Positions 24,738 through 33,757 are shown, counted from the stretch's first letter. The stretch: 64,000 bases of DNA from Pseudomonas oryzihabitans (GCF_024652905.1 NZ_CP102429.1:62001-126000), one strand, 5' to 3'. Notes: generated by a model from the letters alone, not told the origin. Numbers and translations are program-made.

Positions 24738-26948
24738 CTATGCCGCAGCTGTTCGCCGCGGAGTGGCCACTGCGGCGCGCCAGGGGTCGTTGGCCCGGGC
24801 AATCGCCGCCATGTGCGGCGGGGAGACGCTGTTGCCGCACATGTGGACCTGCTCGGATTTGGTGAACGGCTTGCCGTCGTGGCCAAACTCGATTTGGTAG
24901 GAGTCCGGGAAGCCCTGGGCGCGGTACAACTCGCGCGGCTGCAGCATGCGCAGGCCGATGTCGACTACGACGTAGGGGGTGCCTTGGATCGTTACCGTGA
25001 CGAGCGCAAGGCGGTCTTTCGTCGTGACGGTGGGGGAGGGCTCATCCGGCCGGCTCGTGTTGTCCGCACCGTAGTAGCTCATCAGGAAGGCGGCGACGCG
25101 CAGGGCACCGGCTTCGACTTCGGGCGAGAGCTGCAGCTCGACTACCGAGGTTTTGCCCCCGCCGCCGGCGGTGATGGTCGGTGCCGGCTCGTCGACGCGT
25201 TGGCCAACGGAGCCGCCGAACTGCCGGGACAGGAAGGCGGTGACCGCGCCGTGGTGCTGGCCGGAGGCACTGATGGTGTGCAGCGGTTCCTCGAGGGAGC
25301 GGGCATCGCAATTACCACGCAGGTGAGCGAGGGTGGCCACCGCCAGACGCTGTTGGCTGCCCGTGTTGGTGATGGTGGTCATCGGCCGTTCGACGCTGTG
25401 TGCAGGCGTGGTGTTGAAACCGCCGTTCGCCTGTTCCAGGAAGGCCGTGCAGACGCCCATCGCATGTGCTGCGCCGGCGGGGCGCTGGCAGTCACCGCCA
25501 CTGGTGATGGTGGGCATCGGCTCATCGGCGGCGGCGCCGGCGGAGTCGAAGCGGAATTTCACCAGGTGCGCGGCCGCGACAGCGTGCTTGATCCCACCGG
25601 CCATCACCGTGCCCATCGGCTTGTCCAGGCCCGGTACGCGCGGTTCCTGCCCCTGGCGCTCGCCGTAGCCGACCGATACGAGGGTCGGCGCCACCACCGC
25701 GCGGTGGTTCTCGGTCAGGATGCTCCCCAGCGGGGCTCCGGCGTCGGCAGGCTTCCCTGCATAGGCTGGGCCTCCCATGCCGATCAGCGTGGGGCTCACC
25801 AGCATCTGCTCGCCGCGGTTGGCGCACGTCACGGTCGGCAGTGGCTCACGCGGGTCGTGCACCCGATCGCCGCCCTGGTGGGTAGCCGGCGCGATGATCG
25901 GGCTGGCCACCGCGAAGGATCCGCCTCGCGGCCAGGCCGTGATGGTGTGCAGCGGCTCGTCTACCGAAATGGCTGCCTCTCGGGACCAATTGGCGATCGG
26001 CACGATGAAGGGGTCGGCGGACTCCAGGACGAACTTGCGCAGGCCCTTGGCGACGCGGCGAAGCGTGGCAGCAGCCAGCGGCTTCTTGCGCTTGAAGATC
26101 GACGGGCACGGGACCGACCAGTCGATGCACTCAGCGGCGACGCGGAGCGGCTTCTGTCCCTTGGCCGGCTTCTTGGCGTGGGTCTGCGCTGGCCAAACGA
26201 TCGGCTGGCCGTCGCAGCGAGCGATCATGAACAGTCGCTCGCGACTGGTCGGGGCGCCATAGCTGGAGGCCCGGCCGACCTCCCATTCGACTTCGTAACC
26301 CATGCCCTGCAGCAGCTGCACGAACCGGCGCCAGGTTTGCCCCTTGCGCTTGGGGTCAGGCACGAGGAACTGGTTGCGGACCGGCACCTGCTCACCGACG
26401 TCAGCTACCCGGTTCACGAACTTCTTGGGCTTCGTCGGGTGAGGGATACGGTCCAGGGTCACGACCCGGCCGGTTGCAGGGTCACGCTTGGCGATCAGCG
26501 GGCCCCACTGCAGGATCTGCTTCACGTTCTCGAGGCTGATAACCCGTGGACGCTTCTTGCCCGCCCATTTCAGCCCAATCCAGGAGAGGTTGCGGATTTC
26601 GTGCTGCCGCGGCTGACCGCCGGCCGCCTGGCTGTGGTGGGTGCAGTCGGGCGACATGTGAAACCAGCCCACCCGGCGGCCGCCGCACTCGGTGTCCGGG
26701 TCGCCGTCGAAGACATCGGTGGTGAAATGCCGCGCCGCCGGGTGGTTGGCGGTGTGCATGCTGATGGCTTTAGCAGAGTGGTTCTTGGCCACGGCGACCG
26801 GGCGGCCCAGGCCCATCTCGAGCCCGGTACCGGCGCCGCCGCCACCACAGAAGAAGTCGACAACGATCTCGTCTTCCTGAGCGGTGAAGCTCAGGCTGTA
26901 CTGAGTCTTGAAGTCGACAGGTAGCTGCTTGCGTGGAAATGCGGTCAT
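24738..26948 (-). CDS. Large C5-cytosine DNA methyltransferase
   Basis: This 736-residue protein has motif I DFFCGGGGAGTGLE (31-44), motif IV as SPDC (catalytic Cys about 102, in place of the usual PPCQ) and motif VI SLENV (138-142). A motif VIII-like TSRERLFMIA and the terminal motif X CGNSVSP follow. Between about 330 and 640 it has eight repeats of a segment of the type DEPLHTITAWxxG / xxEPxPTITxGG, so the target-recognition region is repetitive and the enzyme is nearly twice the usual length. No cognate nuclease adjoins it, so it is probably an orphan (anti-restriction or regulatory) methylase. It has its own CTTGCRT-family promoter. Confidence 0.88.
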   Translation of the reverse strand: MTAFPRKQLPVDFKTQYSLSFTAQEDEIVVDFFCGGGGAGTGLEMGLGRPVAVAKNHSAKAISMHTANHPAARHFTTDVFDGDPDTECGGRRVGWFHMSPDCTHHSQAAGGQPRQHEIRNLSWIGLKWAGKKRPRVISLENVKQILQWGPLIAKRDPATGRVVTLDRIPHPTKPKKFVNRVADVGEQVPVRNQFLVPDPKRKGQTWRRFVQLLQGMGYEVEWEVGRASSYGAPTSRERLFMIARCDGQPIVWPAQTHAKKPAKGQKPLRVAAECIDWSVPCPSIFKRKKPLAAATLRRVAKGLRKFVLESADPFIVPIANWSREAAISVDEPLHTITAWPRGGSFAVASPIIAPATHQGGDRVHDPREPLPTVTCANRGEQMLVSPTLIGMGGPAYAGKPADAGAPLGSILTENHRAVVAPTLVSVGYGERQGQEPRVPGLDKPMGTVMAGGIKHAVAAAHLVKFRFDSAGAAADEPMPTITSGGDCQRPAGAAHAMGVCTAFLEQANGGFNTTPAHSVERPMTTITNTGSQQRLAVATLAHLRGNCDARSLEEPLHTISASGQHHGAVTAFLSRQFGGSVGQRVDEPAPTITAGGGGKTSVVELQLSPEVEAGALRVAAFLMSYYGADNTSRPDEPSPTVTTKDRLALVTVTIQGTPYVVVDIGLRMLQPRELYRAQGFPDSYQIEFGHDGKPFTKSEQVHMCGNSVSPPHMAAIARANDPWRAAVATPRRTAAA

Positions 26949-26995
26949 GGGGAGGGGCCTCAGTGCGTCGAGGCGCCAGCCGCCTCACTGAGCCC

Positions 26996-27023
26996 ATCCT
27001 CCAGGCATCTTCGAAAACGCAAG
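26996..27023 (-). promoter_or_regulatory. CTTGCRT-family promoter of the C5 methyltransferase
   Basis: On the minus strand CTTGCGT (27023-27017) and GAGGAT (27001-26996), 48 bp before the ATG. Confidence 0.65.
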
Positions 27024-27102
27024 CTCGTGAGCCTGCACTAGCGGGCCGGCGACCTAGCCACTGGCTGCCTCAGGCAGGTAGGTCCTCAGAAGATGCGGGC
27101 CA

Positions 27103-27119
27103 GGGAAAGAATCTTTCGC
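27103..27119. repeat. GCGAAAGA-w-TCTTTCGC palindrome, copy 2
   Basis: GGGAAAGA-A-TCTTTCGC lies 11 bp after the stop of the secreted-protein gene at 27130. It has no TGTAAGA partner nearby. Confidence 0.55.
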
Positions 27120-27129
27120 TCCCCCACCA

Positions 27130-28263
27130 TCAAGGCGTCGTCACCCGGGCGCGGACCGTCGCAGGCCTGGACTCCACCGTCTTGATCTGCAGCGGTGTCG
27201 TTGCGGTCGGGGCGTCGTTGATCGGCCGCACCAGCACCGTCACCCTTGCAGCAGCCGAATAGGCGCCCTCGGGGTCGCGTGCCCGGTAGGTGAAGCTGGC
27301 TGTGCCATTCCAGTCCTTGGCCGGCTCGAAGCGCAGGTTGGCGCCCTGGATGGTTGCAACGCCCACGGTCTTGAGTGGCGGAGAAACCAGCTCGAAGTAG
27401 GAGGGCGGCGCCGAGTCGATATCGGTACCTGACAGCGTCGTCTCAACCGGCGTGTCCTCGTCCGTGGTCAGGGAAACCGGCTGGACGACGGGCGGATCAT
27501 TCACCGGCATGACGACGATGGTGACGGTGGCGATATTTGAAGTAGCACGGCGGTTGTCGGTGACCTGGAAGGTCATTGTTGTAGTACCAGACCATTCCGC
27601 TGGCGGCCAGTAAGTGATGGTCGAGGTGCTCTGCGAAATGGTGCCAACGCTGGGTGGTTGAATGACGGAATAGGTGACGACGCTCCCGTCAGAATCGTAC
27701 GCCTGCAGGTCGAACCGGCCTATGGTGTCTTCGTTAACCGTGGCCGTTGAATTCAGGGCCGTTGGTGGCGTATTGGGAATGACTCGGGTGATTTCGCACC
27801 CGTTGCCGGTGTAGTGAACATAGCGTGCGCTAACTACATAGCTCCCGTACTTGTCTCGCGCCGAGCTAAGGCACTCCGCATCGAACTTTGCTTGGTAGCC
27901 AGCCGGGCCGCCTTTGTCCCTAACATCGGCATCCGCCGCTTCGTTCCAGCGCTTGCGAAAGCTTTCATAAGTATCGTTGTACTTTGGAATGTCACCTTGC
28001 CAATAGGTCCAGCCGCCTTGATCGGGGCACCGACCTAAGTTGGTGGGGTATTGCCGATAGACCGAAATGATGTGGTTTTTCCAGCCACTGTCCAGTCCAC
28101 CGTTCCAATACCCGGGTGAGTTCGAGTCGCAGATGAAGGAGTTCTGGCTGAAGGTCGTGCCGACCTCGTCCGCACGGGACAGCGCGCTGAAGATGCTGAG
28201 CAGGAGGATCAAGGCCGCAGCGACGATCGTGATCGGTGCAGGTGCGGTTGGGCGCGAAGGCAT
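27130..28263 (-). CDS. Secreted protein with cadherin/Ig-like repeats (paralogue 1)
   Basis: The ATG at 28263 is chosen because GAGGTGG precedes it; ATG 28305 is the alternative. A signal peptide (APITIVAAALILLLSIFSALSRA) leads to a Cys-containing N-terminal domain. Two Ig/cadherin-like modules of about 95 residues follow, each with a NEDT or DEDTP entry motif, a W-(N/S)-G-T(A/T) turn and a closing PVNDPP or PINDAP linker. It is likely exported and adhesive or cell-surface in role. Plasmid-borne Ig-repeat proteins (for example of IncHI1) are known to help transfer; a similar role here is inference. It heads the upstream pair of paralogues in gene order. Confidence 0.75.
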   Translation of the reverse strand: MPSRPTAPAPITIVAAALILLLSIFSALSRADEVGTTFSQNSFICDSNSPGYWNGGLDSGWKNHIISVYRQYPTNLGRCPDQGGWTYWQGDIPKYNDTYESFRKRWNEAADADVRDKGGPAGYQAKFDAECLSSARDKYGSYVVSARYVHYTGNGCEITRVIPNTPPTALNSTATVNEDTIGRFDLQAYDSDGSVVTYSVIQPPSVGTISQSTSTITYWPPAEWSGTTTMTFQVTDNRRATSNIATVTIVVMPVNDPPVVQPVSLTTDEDTPVETTLSGTDIDSAPPSYFELVSPPLKTVGVATIQGANLRFEPAKDWNGTASFTYRARDPEGAYSAAARVTVLVRPINDAPTATTPLQIKTVESRPATVRARVTTP

Positions 28264-28346
28264 AGCCACCTCGGCATAGGGGAGTGGGACAAGTAAACGG
28301 GACATGGGATAGCCCTGGGGCGTGAGTTCACGCCGTGGATAGGGAT

Positions 28347-28670
28347 TCAACGGGCCGTTCCAGACGCGCGAGCGTCGACGAAGTCGAGGATGCGTTTGAT
28401 CCTCCACATCGCATGACGGCGGGAGCCCGGTATCGATCGAGGTGTTTTGCGCACCGCTCGGACCAATAGCCGTCCTAGCTGAGCCGCCGGCCGATCCGAA
28501 AGCTCCAAGGCCTCGAAGGCATCCGTCGCGTCCTGCAGCTGCAGAAAGCTGGCGACGTAGCACCAACGTGTGGCCAGGCGAAATCGCCTGGTGGTTGGCT
28601 GGAAGAGCAGGTAGACCCGCTCGCCGCCGGCAGTGAAAGAGCTGCGTAGTACTTCCATGAGGCGCCTCAC
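28347..28670 (-). CDS. Hypothetical basic 107-residue protein
   Basis: GTG 28670 or ATG 28658 is the start; GAGG precedes the latter. It is Arg-rich (RRLMEVLRSSFTAGGERVYLLFQPTTRRF..) with no motif. It is transcribed from its own CTTGCRT-family promoter and lies between two secreted-protein genes. Confidence 0.5.
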   Translation of the reverse strand: MRRLMEVLRSSFTAGGERVYLLFQPTTRRFRLATRWCYVASFLQLQDATDAFEALELSDRPAAQLGRLLVRAVRKTPRSIPGSRRHAMWRIKRILDFVDARASGTAR

Positions 28671-28687
28671 ATGACTGGGTCAGTCGA

Positions 28688-28715
28688 GGCTATGTCCTAT
28701 CTCCAGAATGCAAGG
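28688..28715 (-). promoter_or_regulatory. CTTGCRT-family promoter of the 28347-28670 gene
   Basis: On the minus strand CTTGCAT (28715-28709) and TAGCCT (28693-28688). It overlaps the end of the next upstream gene's 3' region by position only. Confidence 0.65.
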
Positions 28716-28726
28716 CCGGCGTGTCC

Positions 28727-30214
28727 TCACTGCATGACCCGGGCACGCGTGGTGACCGGCACCGATTCCTTCGTCCTTATCTCGAGCGAAACATCGGTCA
28801 GCGCAGGTGTGTCGTTTACCGGCCGCACGGAGACGACCACCGCAGCCGGTGCCGACCAGGCGCCAGCGGTATCCTGGGCGCGGTAGGTGAACTGGGTGGC
28901 GCCGTTCCAATCCTTGGCCGGCGTGAAGGTGGCGGTGGCCCCGGCGAGGGTGACCTGGCCGACCGCGGCCGGCGGCACGGCGACGAGCTGAAAGACGGTG
29001 GGGGCGGGGGAGTCGATGTCCGTTGCGGACAGCAGCACGCTGGCTTGGGTGTCCTCATCGAGGCTCAGGGTCTTGGCCTCGGCGACGGGGGCATCGTTCA
29101 CCGGGTGGATGGTGATCGACACGGTGGCCACGTTCGACCAGGCGCCGCTGGGGTCCTGGGCGCGATAGGTCATCGACGTCGTGCCATTCCAATCGGCTGT
29201 CGGCGTGAAGACCACGGTATTGCCGGCGAAGCGCGCGGTGCCCGCAGCTGCAGGCGCCGCGCTGACGATCTGGTAGGTGAAAGAGGAGTGGTCGTCGGTC
29301 ACCGGCAGGGCGCCGCTGGCCGGCCTGTCCTCGTCGCTGGCGATCGCCAGGTTGCCGGCTGCCGGCGTCCGGTTGTAGCAGGTAGCGGTATCGGTCCACG
29401 CTGACTCATTGCGCCGGCTGCCGTCGCTGTAGATGTCGTAGGTGCGGCGCTGGGTCCAGGGTCCCGTCGGCGTCCCGGCCGGGCAGGCGAGCTGGCGCGT
29501 TTCCGATTCGCTCGAGGAATAGACCGCGGTGCAGGTGTTGCTGGTGGTGGTCCAGCCGGAGTCATTGCGCTGGCTGCCATCGGACCACACTTCGTAGGTC
29601 CGTCGCTGGTTGATAGTGCCCTGGGGCTGCGTAGCGGGGCAGCTTTGGTTTCGGTACTCGGTCTGGGTCGAGTTGTAGACGGCCTGGCAGGTGCGGCCGG
29701 TCTCGCTCCACCCTGAATAGTTGCGGCGGCTGCCGTCGGACCAAAGCTCGTAGGTTCTGCTCTGCTGAATGTTCCCTGCAGGCCTGTCCGCCGGGCAATA
29801 CGCAGTCTGCGACTCACTTTCAACGCGCACGAAATAAGTATTCGGCGCTTGGCAGATCGTCCACTGATACCGGGTGGCACCGTACTCAGTTATTTTACCA
29901 ACATAGTTACCTACGAAATAGCGGTTACCTCTATAAGTAAAAAAGTCCGAGCCTATAGGTCCAAACCAGCGTGTTGATATATTGGGGGACTCATACCAAG
30001 AGTAATCATGAGCGATCATCATTACTCCATAATTTTCAGGGTCCCAATCTGCAATATTCCATATTCCCCAATCGCAGCTTGACGAGCTTAGCAACTCAGG
30101 ATGATAGCCATTTTGGGGGGGATATGGCATAGCAGCGAAAGCGGCTGATGACGACAGTAGCCAAACCATGTAGGCCACTAAATTAGTTATCAGCCATCTT
30201 TTCATATTAATCAC
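28727..30214 (-). CDS. Secreted protein with WSDGS repeats and cadherin/Ig-like domains (paralogue 2)
   Basis: This 495-residue protein has a signal peptide (WLITNLVAYMVWLLSSSAAFA), then a unique AT-rich N-terminal domain. Three repeats of about 50 residues follow (CPADRPAG..RTYELWSDGSRRN.SGW..TC.AVYNS), and then two cadherin-like modules (SDEDRPASG.. and LDEDTQAS.., each with DWNGxT and PVNDxP). The C-terminal two-thirds is nearly the same at DNA level as in the next gene, while the N-terminal domain differs. It is exported and probably surface-exposed, with paired Cys in each WSDGS repeat. AAGGTGA precedes the ATG. Confidence 0.8.
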   Translation of the reverse strand: MINMKRWLITNLVAYMVWLLSSSAAFAAMPYPPQNGYHPELLSSSSCDWGIWNIADWDPENYGVMMIAHDYSWYESPNISTRWFGPIGSDFFTYRGNRYFVGNYVGKITEYGATRYQWTICQAPNTYFVRVESESQTAYCPADRPAGNIQQSRTYELWSDGSRRNYSGWSETGRTCQAVYNSTQTEYRNQSCPATQPQGTINQRRTYEVWSDGSQRNDSGWTTTSNTCTAVYSSSESETRQLACPAGTPTGPWTQRRTYDIYSDGSRRNESAWTDTATCYNRTPAAGNLAIASDEDRPASGALPVTDDHSSFTYQIVSAAPAAAGTARFAGNTVVFTPTADWNGTTSMTYRAQDPSGAWSNVATVSITIHPVNDAPVAEAKTLSLDEDTQASVLLSATDIDSPAPTVFQLVAVPPAAVGQVTLAGATATFTPAKDWNGATQFTYRAQDTAGAWSAPAAVVVSVRPVNDTPALTDVSLEIRTKESVPVTTRARVMQ

Positions 30215-30263
30215 CTTGTATTAGAAAAGAGTATCTTTTTTTCTGCTATAAAAAATTTTCCAA

Positions 30264-31700
30264 CTAGCGCTTGATCACTGCGCGCGTGGTCACCGGCAGG
30301 GACTCCTTCGTCCGTATCTCGAGCGACACGTCAGTCAGCACGGGCTCGTCGTTCACCGGCCGCACGGTGACGGCGACCGCCGCCGGCGCCGACCAGGCGC
30401 CAGCGGTATCCTGGGCGCGGTAGGTGAACTGGGTGGCGCCGTTCCAATCTTTGGCTGGCTTGAAGGTGGCGGTGGGCCCGGCGAGGGTGACCTGGCCGAC
30501 CGCGGCCGGCGGCACGGCGACGAGCTGGAAGACAGTGGGGGCAGGGGAGTCGATGTCCGTTGCGGACAGCAGTACGCTGGCTTGGGTGTCCTCATCGAGA
30601 CTCAGGGCCTTGGCGTCGGCGACCGGGGCATCATTCACCGGCCGGATCGTGATCGACACGGTGGCCACGTTCGACCAGGCGCCGCTGGGGTCCTGGGCGC
30701 GGTAGGTCATCGACGTCGCACCATTCCAGTCAGCCGCGGGCGTAAAGACGACGGTGTTACCGGCGAAGCGAGCGGTACCCGATGCTGCAGGCGCTGCGTT
30801 GACGATCTGGTAGGTGAAGGTCGAATGGTCGTCGGTCACCGGCAGGGTGCCGCTGGCCGGCGTGTCCTCGTCGCTGGCGATCGCCAGGTTGCCGGCAACT
30901 GGCGTCCGGTTGTAGCAGGTGGAGGTGTCGCCCCAGGCAGACTCGTTACGATGGCTGCCATCGGTATAGAGGTCATAGCTGCGGCTCTGGGTCCAAGTGC
31001 CACTCGGCGTCGCGGCCGGGCAGCTCAGCTGACGGCTCTCTGATCCCTTGGACGAGTAGATCGCGGTGCAGGTGTTGCCGGTCGTTCTCCAGCCGGAATC
31101 ATTGCGGCGGCTGCCGTCCGACCACACCTCATAGGTTTGCTGCTGCGTAATGGTGCCCTGGGGATGAGTCGCCGGGCAGTCCTGATTGCGGGACTCCGTT
31201 TGCGTCGAGTTATAGACCGCCTGGCAATTACGGCCGATCTCGTTCCAGCCGGAATAGTTGCGCCGACTGCCGTCGGACCAAACCTCGTATGTGCGCTGCT
31301 GAGTGATGGAACCGCTGGGATGAGTCGCTGGGCAGTTCGCCTGTTGTGTTTCTGACTGCGTGCTCTGATAGTTAGGCCCGAATTCCCCACAGACCGGCTG
31401 GCGCAAGGTGTTTCGGTCCACCTCCGGACCAATTCGATACCGCTTTCCGTTGGCGGCAGTGAAATACATGCCTCTATCGATCTCGATCTGATCGACACTC
31501 CATAACTCTTGCCCCTCGATCCAGAGGTATCGGTAAACGATGTCGTTGCCATCGTTGCTGTTTTCGTACAGAAACCACGTTTGGTCATCCAGCTTGCACG
31601 TCTCTGCGATCGCGCTTCCCGACCATGTAAGGGCGCAAAGGATGATGGCCAATAGGTAGCGATAGCCCGCGAACATACGCGTCTGTTGGTGGCTGGACAT
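30264..31700 (-). CDS. Secreted protein with WSDGS repeats and cadherin/Ig-like domains (paralogue 3)
   Basis: ATG 31700 (or 31676) leads into the signal peptide YRYLLAIILCALTWSGSAIA. A unique N-terminal domain, three WSDGS repeats and two cadherin-like modules follow, in the same order as in paralogue 2. Base-level similarity with 28727-30214 over the repeat and cadherin parts is very high, which implies recent duplication and makes the pair prone to recombination. The three genes form a minus-strand family. The likely place is periplasm or cell surface. Confidence 0.8.
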   Translation of the reverse strand: MSSHQQTRMFAGYRYLLAIILCALTWSGSAIAETCKLDDQTWFLYENSNDGNDIVYRYLWIEGQELWSVDQIEIDRGMYFTAANGKRYRIGPEVDRNTLRQPVCGEFGPNYQSTQSETQQANCPATHPSGSITQQRTYEVWSDGSRRNYSGWNEIGRNCQAVYNSTQTESRNQDCPATHPQGTITQQQTYEVWSDGSRRNDSGWRTTGNTCTAIYSSKGSESRQLSCPAATPSGTWTQSRSYDLYTDGSHRNESAWGDTSTCYNRTPVAGNLAIASDEDTPASGTLPVTDDHSTFTYQIVNAAPAASGTARFAGNTVVFTPAADWNGATSMTYRAQDPSGAWSNVATVSITIRPVNDAPVADAKALSLDEDTQASVLLSATDIDSPAPTVFQLVAVPPAAVGQVTLAGPTATFKPAKDWNGATQFTYRAQDTAGAWSAPAAVAVTVRPVNDEPVLTDVSLEIRTKESLPVTTRAVIKR

Positions 31701-31812
31701 TCTGATGGCTCGATTGGCGGTGTGGATGAGCCATTGTGGTGCCGCCGAAAGCGGTTTTCGGAGTCGATTTGAGCCAGTCCAGGGCGTGGATAGAGTGGGG
31801 CCGAGGTCTGCG

Positions 31813-31840
31813 CTTGCGTTTTCAGGAGTGAGGGGATGCT
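31813..31840 (+). promoter_or_regulatory. CTTGCRT-family promoter of the 31864 gene
   Basis: CTTGCGT (31813-31819) and GATGCT (31835-31840), 23 bp before the ATG. Confidence 0.6.
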
Positions 31841-31863
31841 TGAGCTTTCTCAAGGAGCAAGCC

Positions 31864-32517
31864 ATGACCACCACCCACTTCTCCGCCGCCACCCGCCGCG
31901 TGTGCGGCCACACCGACAACGCGTCCTTCCACTACCAATCCAACAAGGCGCGCCAGGACGAAGAGCGCTACGCGCGCTACTCCCTGTGCAGCGACTGCTC
32001 CAAGCAACTGCGATCGGCCTGGGCGTGTGCGCCAGCGGCGACGGATGCCTCCGTTTCGGCACTCCCTGACCTATGGGGTGGCTCCGCCAAGCAGCAGGCC
32101 TGGGCGGACCGCATTCGGCGCTCACGGCAACTTCACATTGCGGGCTTCCGCAGCCACGCTGCTGCCACGCAAGAGCCTCTGCTTGAGCTGGCGCGGCTCA
32201 CTCTCGATCTGATGTTTCGCATCCAGGATCCAGGCTTCTGGATCACCTCGGAGAAGGCCGGCTTCCACATTGACGCGCTCAAGGTCGACATGGAGCTGCT
32301 GTTGAAAGGCAGGCTTTCGCCGCTGGATCGCACGATGGCCAGCTCCGTCGTCGGATACTGGCTGCAGGCCGATTGGTCGGTCATCAGCACGCTAGCGCGT
32401 GACGTTAGCGATCGGATCACGCCGCGGCTCGCAGGAGAAGCGTCGGAGGCAGCGCCTGCGCTCACGCAGACCGCATTGGGTGGCTTGCCTGGAATCGCCC
32501 AGGCCGCGCCAGTGTGA
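31864..32517 (+). CDS. Plasmid protein with an N-terminal zinc-ribbon-like segment
   Basis: This 217-residue protein starts behind AAGGAG. Near the N-terminus are RVCGHTDNA and LCSDCSK, a possible zinc knuckle. The motif LPDLWGGSAKQQAWADRIRR follows, which recalls the LPxLxGSxKQxxWAxxIR signature of widespread plasmid and ICE hypotheticals. The rest is helical. The function is unknown. It diverges from the secreted-protein cluster and uses a CTTGCRT-family promoter. Confidence 0.6.
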   Translation: MTTTHFSAATRRVCGHTDNASFHYQSNKARQDEERYARYSLCSDCSKQLRSAWACAPAATDASVSALPDLWGGSAKQQAWADRIRRSRQLHIAGFRSHAAATQEPLLELARLTLDLMFRIQDPGFWITSEKAGFHIDALKVDMELLLKGRLSPLDRTMASSVVGYWLQADWSVISTLARDVSDRITPRLAGEASEAAPALTQTALGGLPGIAQAAPV

Positions 32518-32611
32518 ATAGTGGGCTCTTGACCTTGGCTTGCACCGATCATGCGCAGGCCAGGTGCCCATACGCGGAGGAGGTAGTAGGCCATCCGTGG
32601 CCTGAGTGAAC

Positions 32612-32824
32612 CTAGTCCTGGTCGACGTTGTTGCCTTTCCGCCCGTCAGGGTTCGCCCGAACATAAGGCGTTCCGTTACGGGTCACGATCCCGAAATCCG
32701 GGTGCTTGCCCGCTTCGACCTCCCGCACCAGTTGGGGCCGCGGGACATTGCCCCGGCCCGGAATGGTGTAGGACTGGTTCTCGCCGTTCTTGCCGTCACC
32801 GTTGCCGCGAATGTGCTTGGCCAT
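32612..32824 (-). CDS. DUF3892-like small protein
   Basis: This 70-residue protein (MAKHIRGNGDGKNGENQSYTIPGRG...) has the Gly/Asn-rich, YVRANPDGRKGNNVD pattern of DUF3892-type proteins. The function is unknown. It starts three bases after the stop of the 55-codon gene upstream, so the two form an operon. Confidence 0.55.
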   Translation of the reverse strand: MAKHIRGNGDGKNGENQSYTIPGRGNVPRPQLVREVEAGKHPDFGIVTRNGTPYVRANPDGRKGNNVDQD

Positions 32825-32826
32825 GC

Positions 32827-32994
32827 TCAGTCCTCCCCGAAGTCGAAGACAAGCTGCGGCTGCGGCAGGCTGCGGTAGTGGTGGCGGACGTCCTCCCAGC
32901 GCCCAAAGCGGAAGCGCCGATAGTCGTGGACGTAGACGGTTTTAGTGCGATGAATGCGCCGAATCCGGCGGCGGCGGCGTGGAACGTTGGTCAT
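32827..32994 (-). CDS. Small Arg-rich protein of 55 residues
   Basis: ATG 32994 to TGA 32827 encodes a very basic protein, starting MTNVPRRRRRIRRIHRTKTV and ending in the acidic LVFDFGED. Tight coupling to the DUF3892-like gene supports it as real. It may bind nucleic acid. No family was recognised. Confidence 0.45.
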   Translation of the reverse strand: MTNVPRRRRRIRRIHRTKTVYVHDYRRFRFGRWEDVRHHYRSLPQPQLVFDFGED

Positions 32995-33498
32995 GAAGAT
33001 GGACCCTCAAGTGGTGAAAAATTGAGGGTGAGCATTGCCTCAACCGTCATCAAAACCCTTTGACGTGGCGATCGCGTCGGGCGTTAAATACGGCCTTCTG
33101 AGGTGCAGCTTACCCGTGTCACAGCGAGTGCATTTCGGAGCTACGGGTGGCTGTGTTGCCGTGGAAAGTAATCACTGTCCACCCGTTCCTTTTCCCCCAG
33201 GATGGCTTTTGGCCAACCTCATATCTCGCATCCCTGCCGAGCCACCTCGTATGAGCTGGCCCTTTTTCGTCACATCCTACGGTTGGTGCTCTGGTGTCGT
33301 TACACCAGCAATGGTGGGGATCTCTGTGTGCCTCGTAGTAGCCCCTGGATGTATGACCACAGCATAAGGCCACCTACAGCCCGAAGACAGTCTTGACAGA
33401 GGGGTGTTTCGCCGTCCCAGGCCATGCCGACGAACTGCTATATATGGTGGTGCGGGGTTGCAAGGGCCACTAGATGTCGCGTTTGTCGCGTTTCCGGC

Positions 33499-33518
33499 TG
33501 TGGATAAATCGTGGATAA
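33499..33518 (-). other. Two DnaA-box-like sites
   Basis: On the minus strand TTATCCACG (33518-33510) and TTATCCACA (33507-33499) lie in direct repeat. The second is the perfect consensus DnaA box. The direct repeat GTCGCGTTT is immediately to the left. Confidence 0.55.
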
Positions 33519-33757
33519 GCTGTTCGGGACTGGGGGGTATCCTGGGGGTCGTGCCCGGCAAGTGCGCGTGGAGGCTGGGATCAGAGCGAAGTGGTCAAAT
33601 AACGTACAGCTTTCCGAGCGAGCCGAAATAAAAAGGTCGCCAGATATACCGGTTCGCTATGACCACTTTCTCCACCATAAGAAAACGTTCGATAGCCGCT
33701 GCGACGCTCTGCCCCGCTTTGCGCTAACTCTGCAGCCGTTTCCTCCGCATAAGGACG

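Noticed and set aside
24732-26924. 730-codon plus-strand frame
   Set aside because: It is the complement of the C5 methyltransferase, whose motifs are unmistakable on the minus strand. High GC keeps the opposite strand open.
28319-28334. GGCGTGA-gt-TCACGCC as a member of the dyad family
   Set aside because: The half sites are in the reverse order and the length is 16 bp, so it is a different palindrome, although it may bind a related protein.
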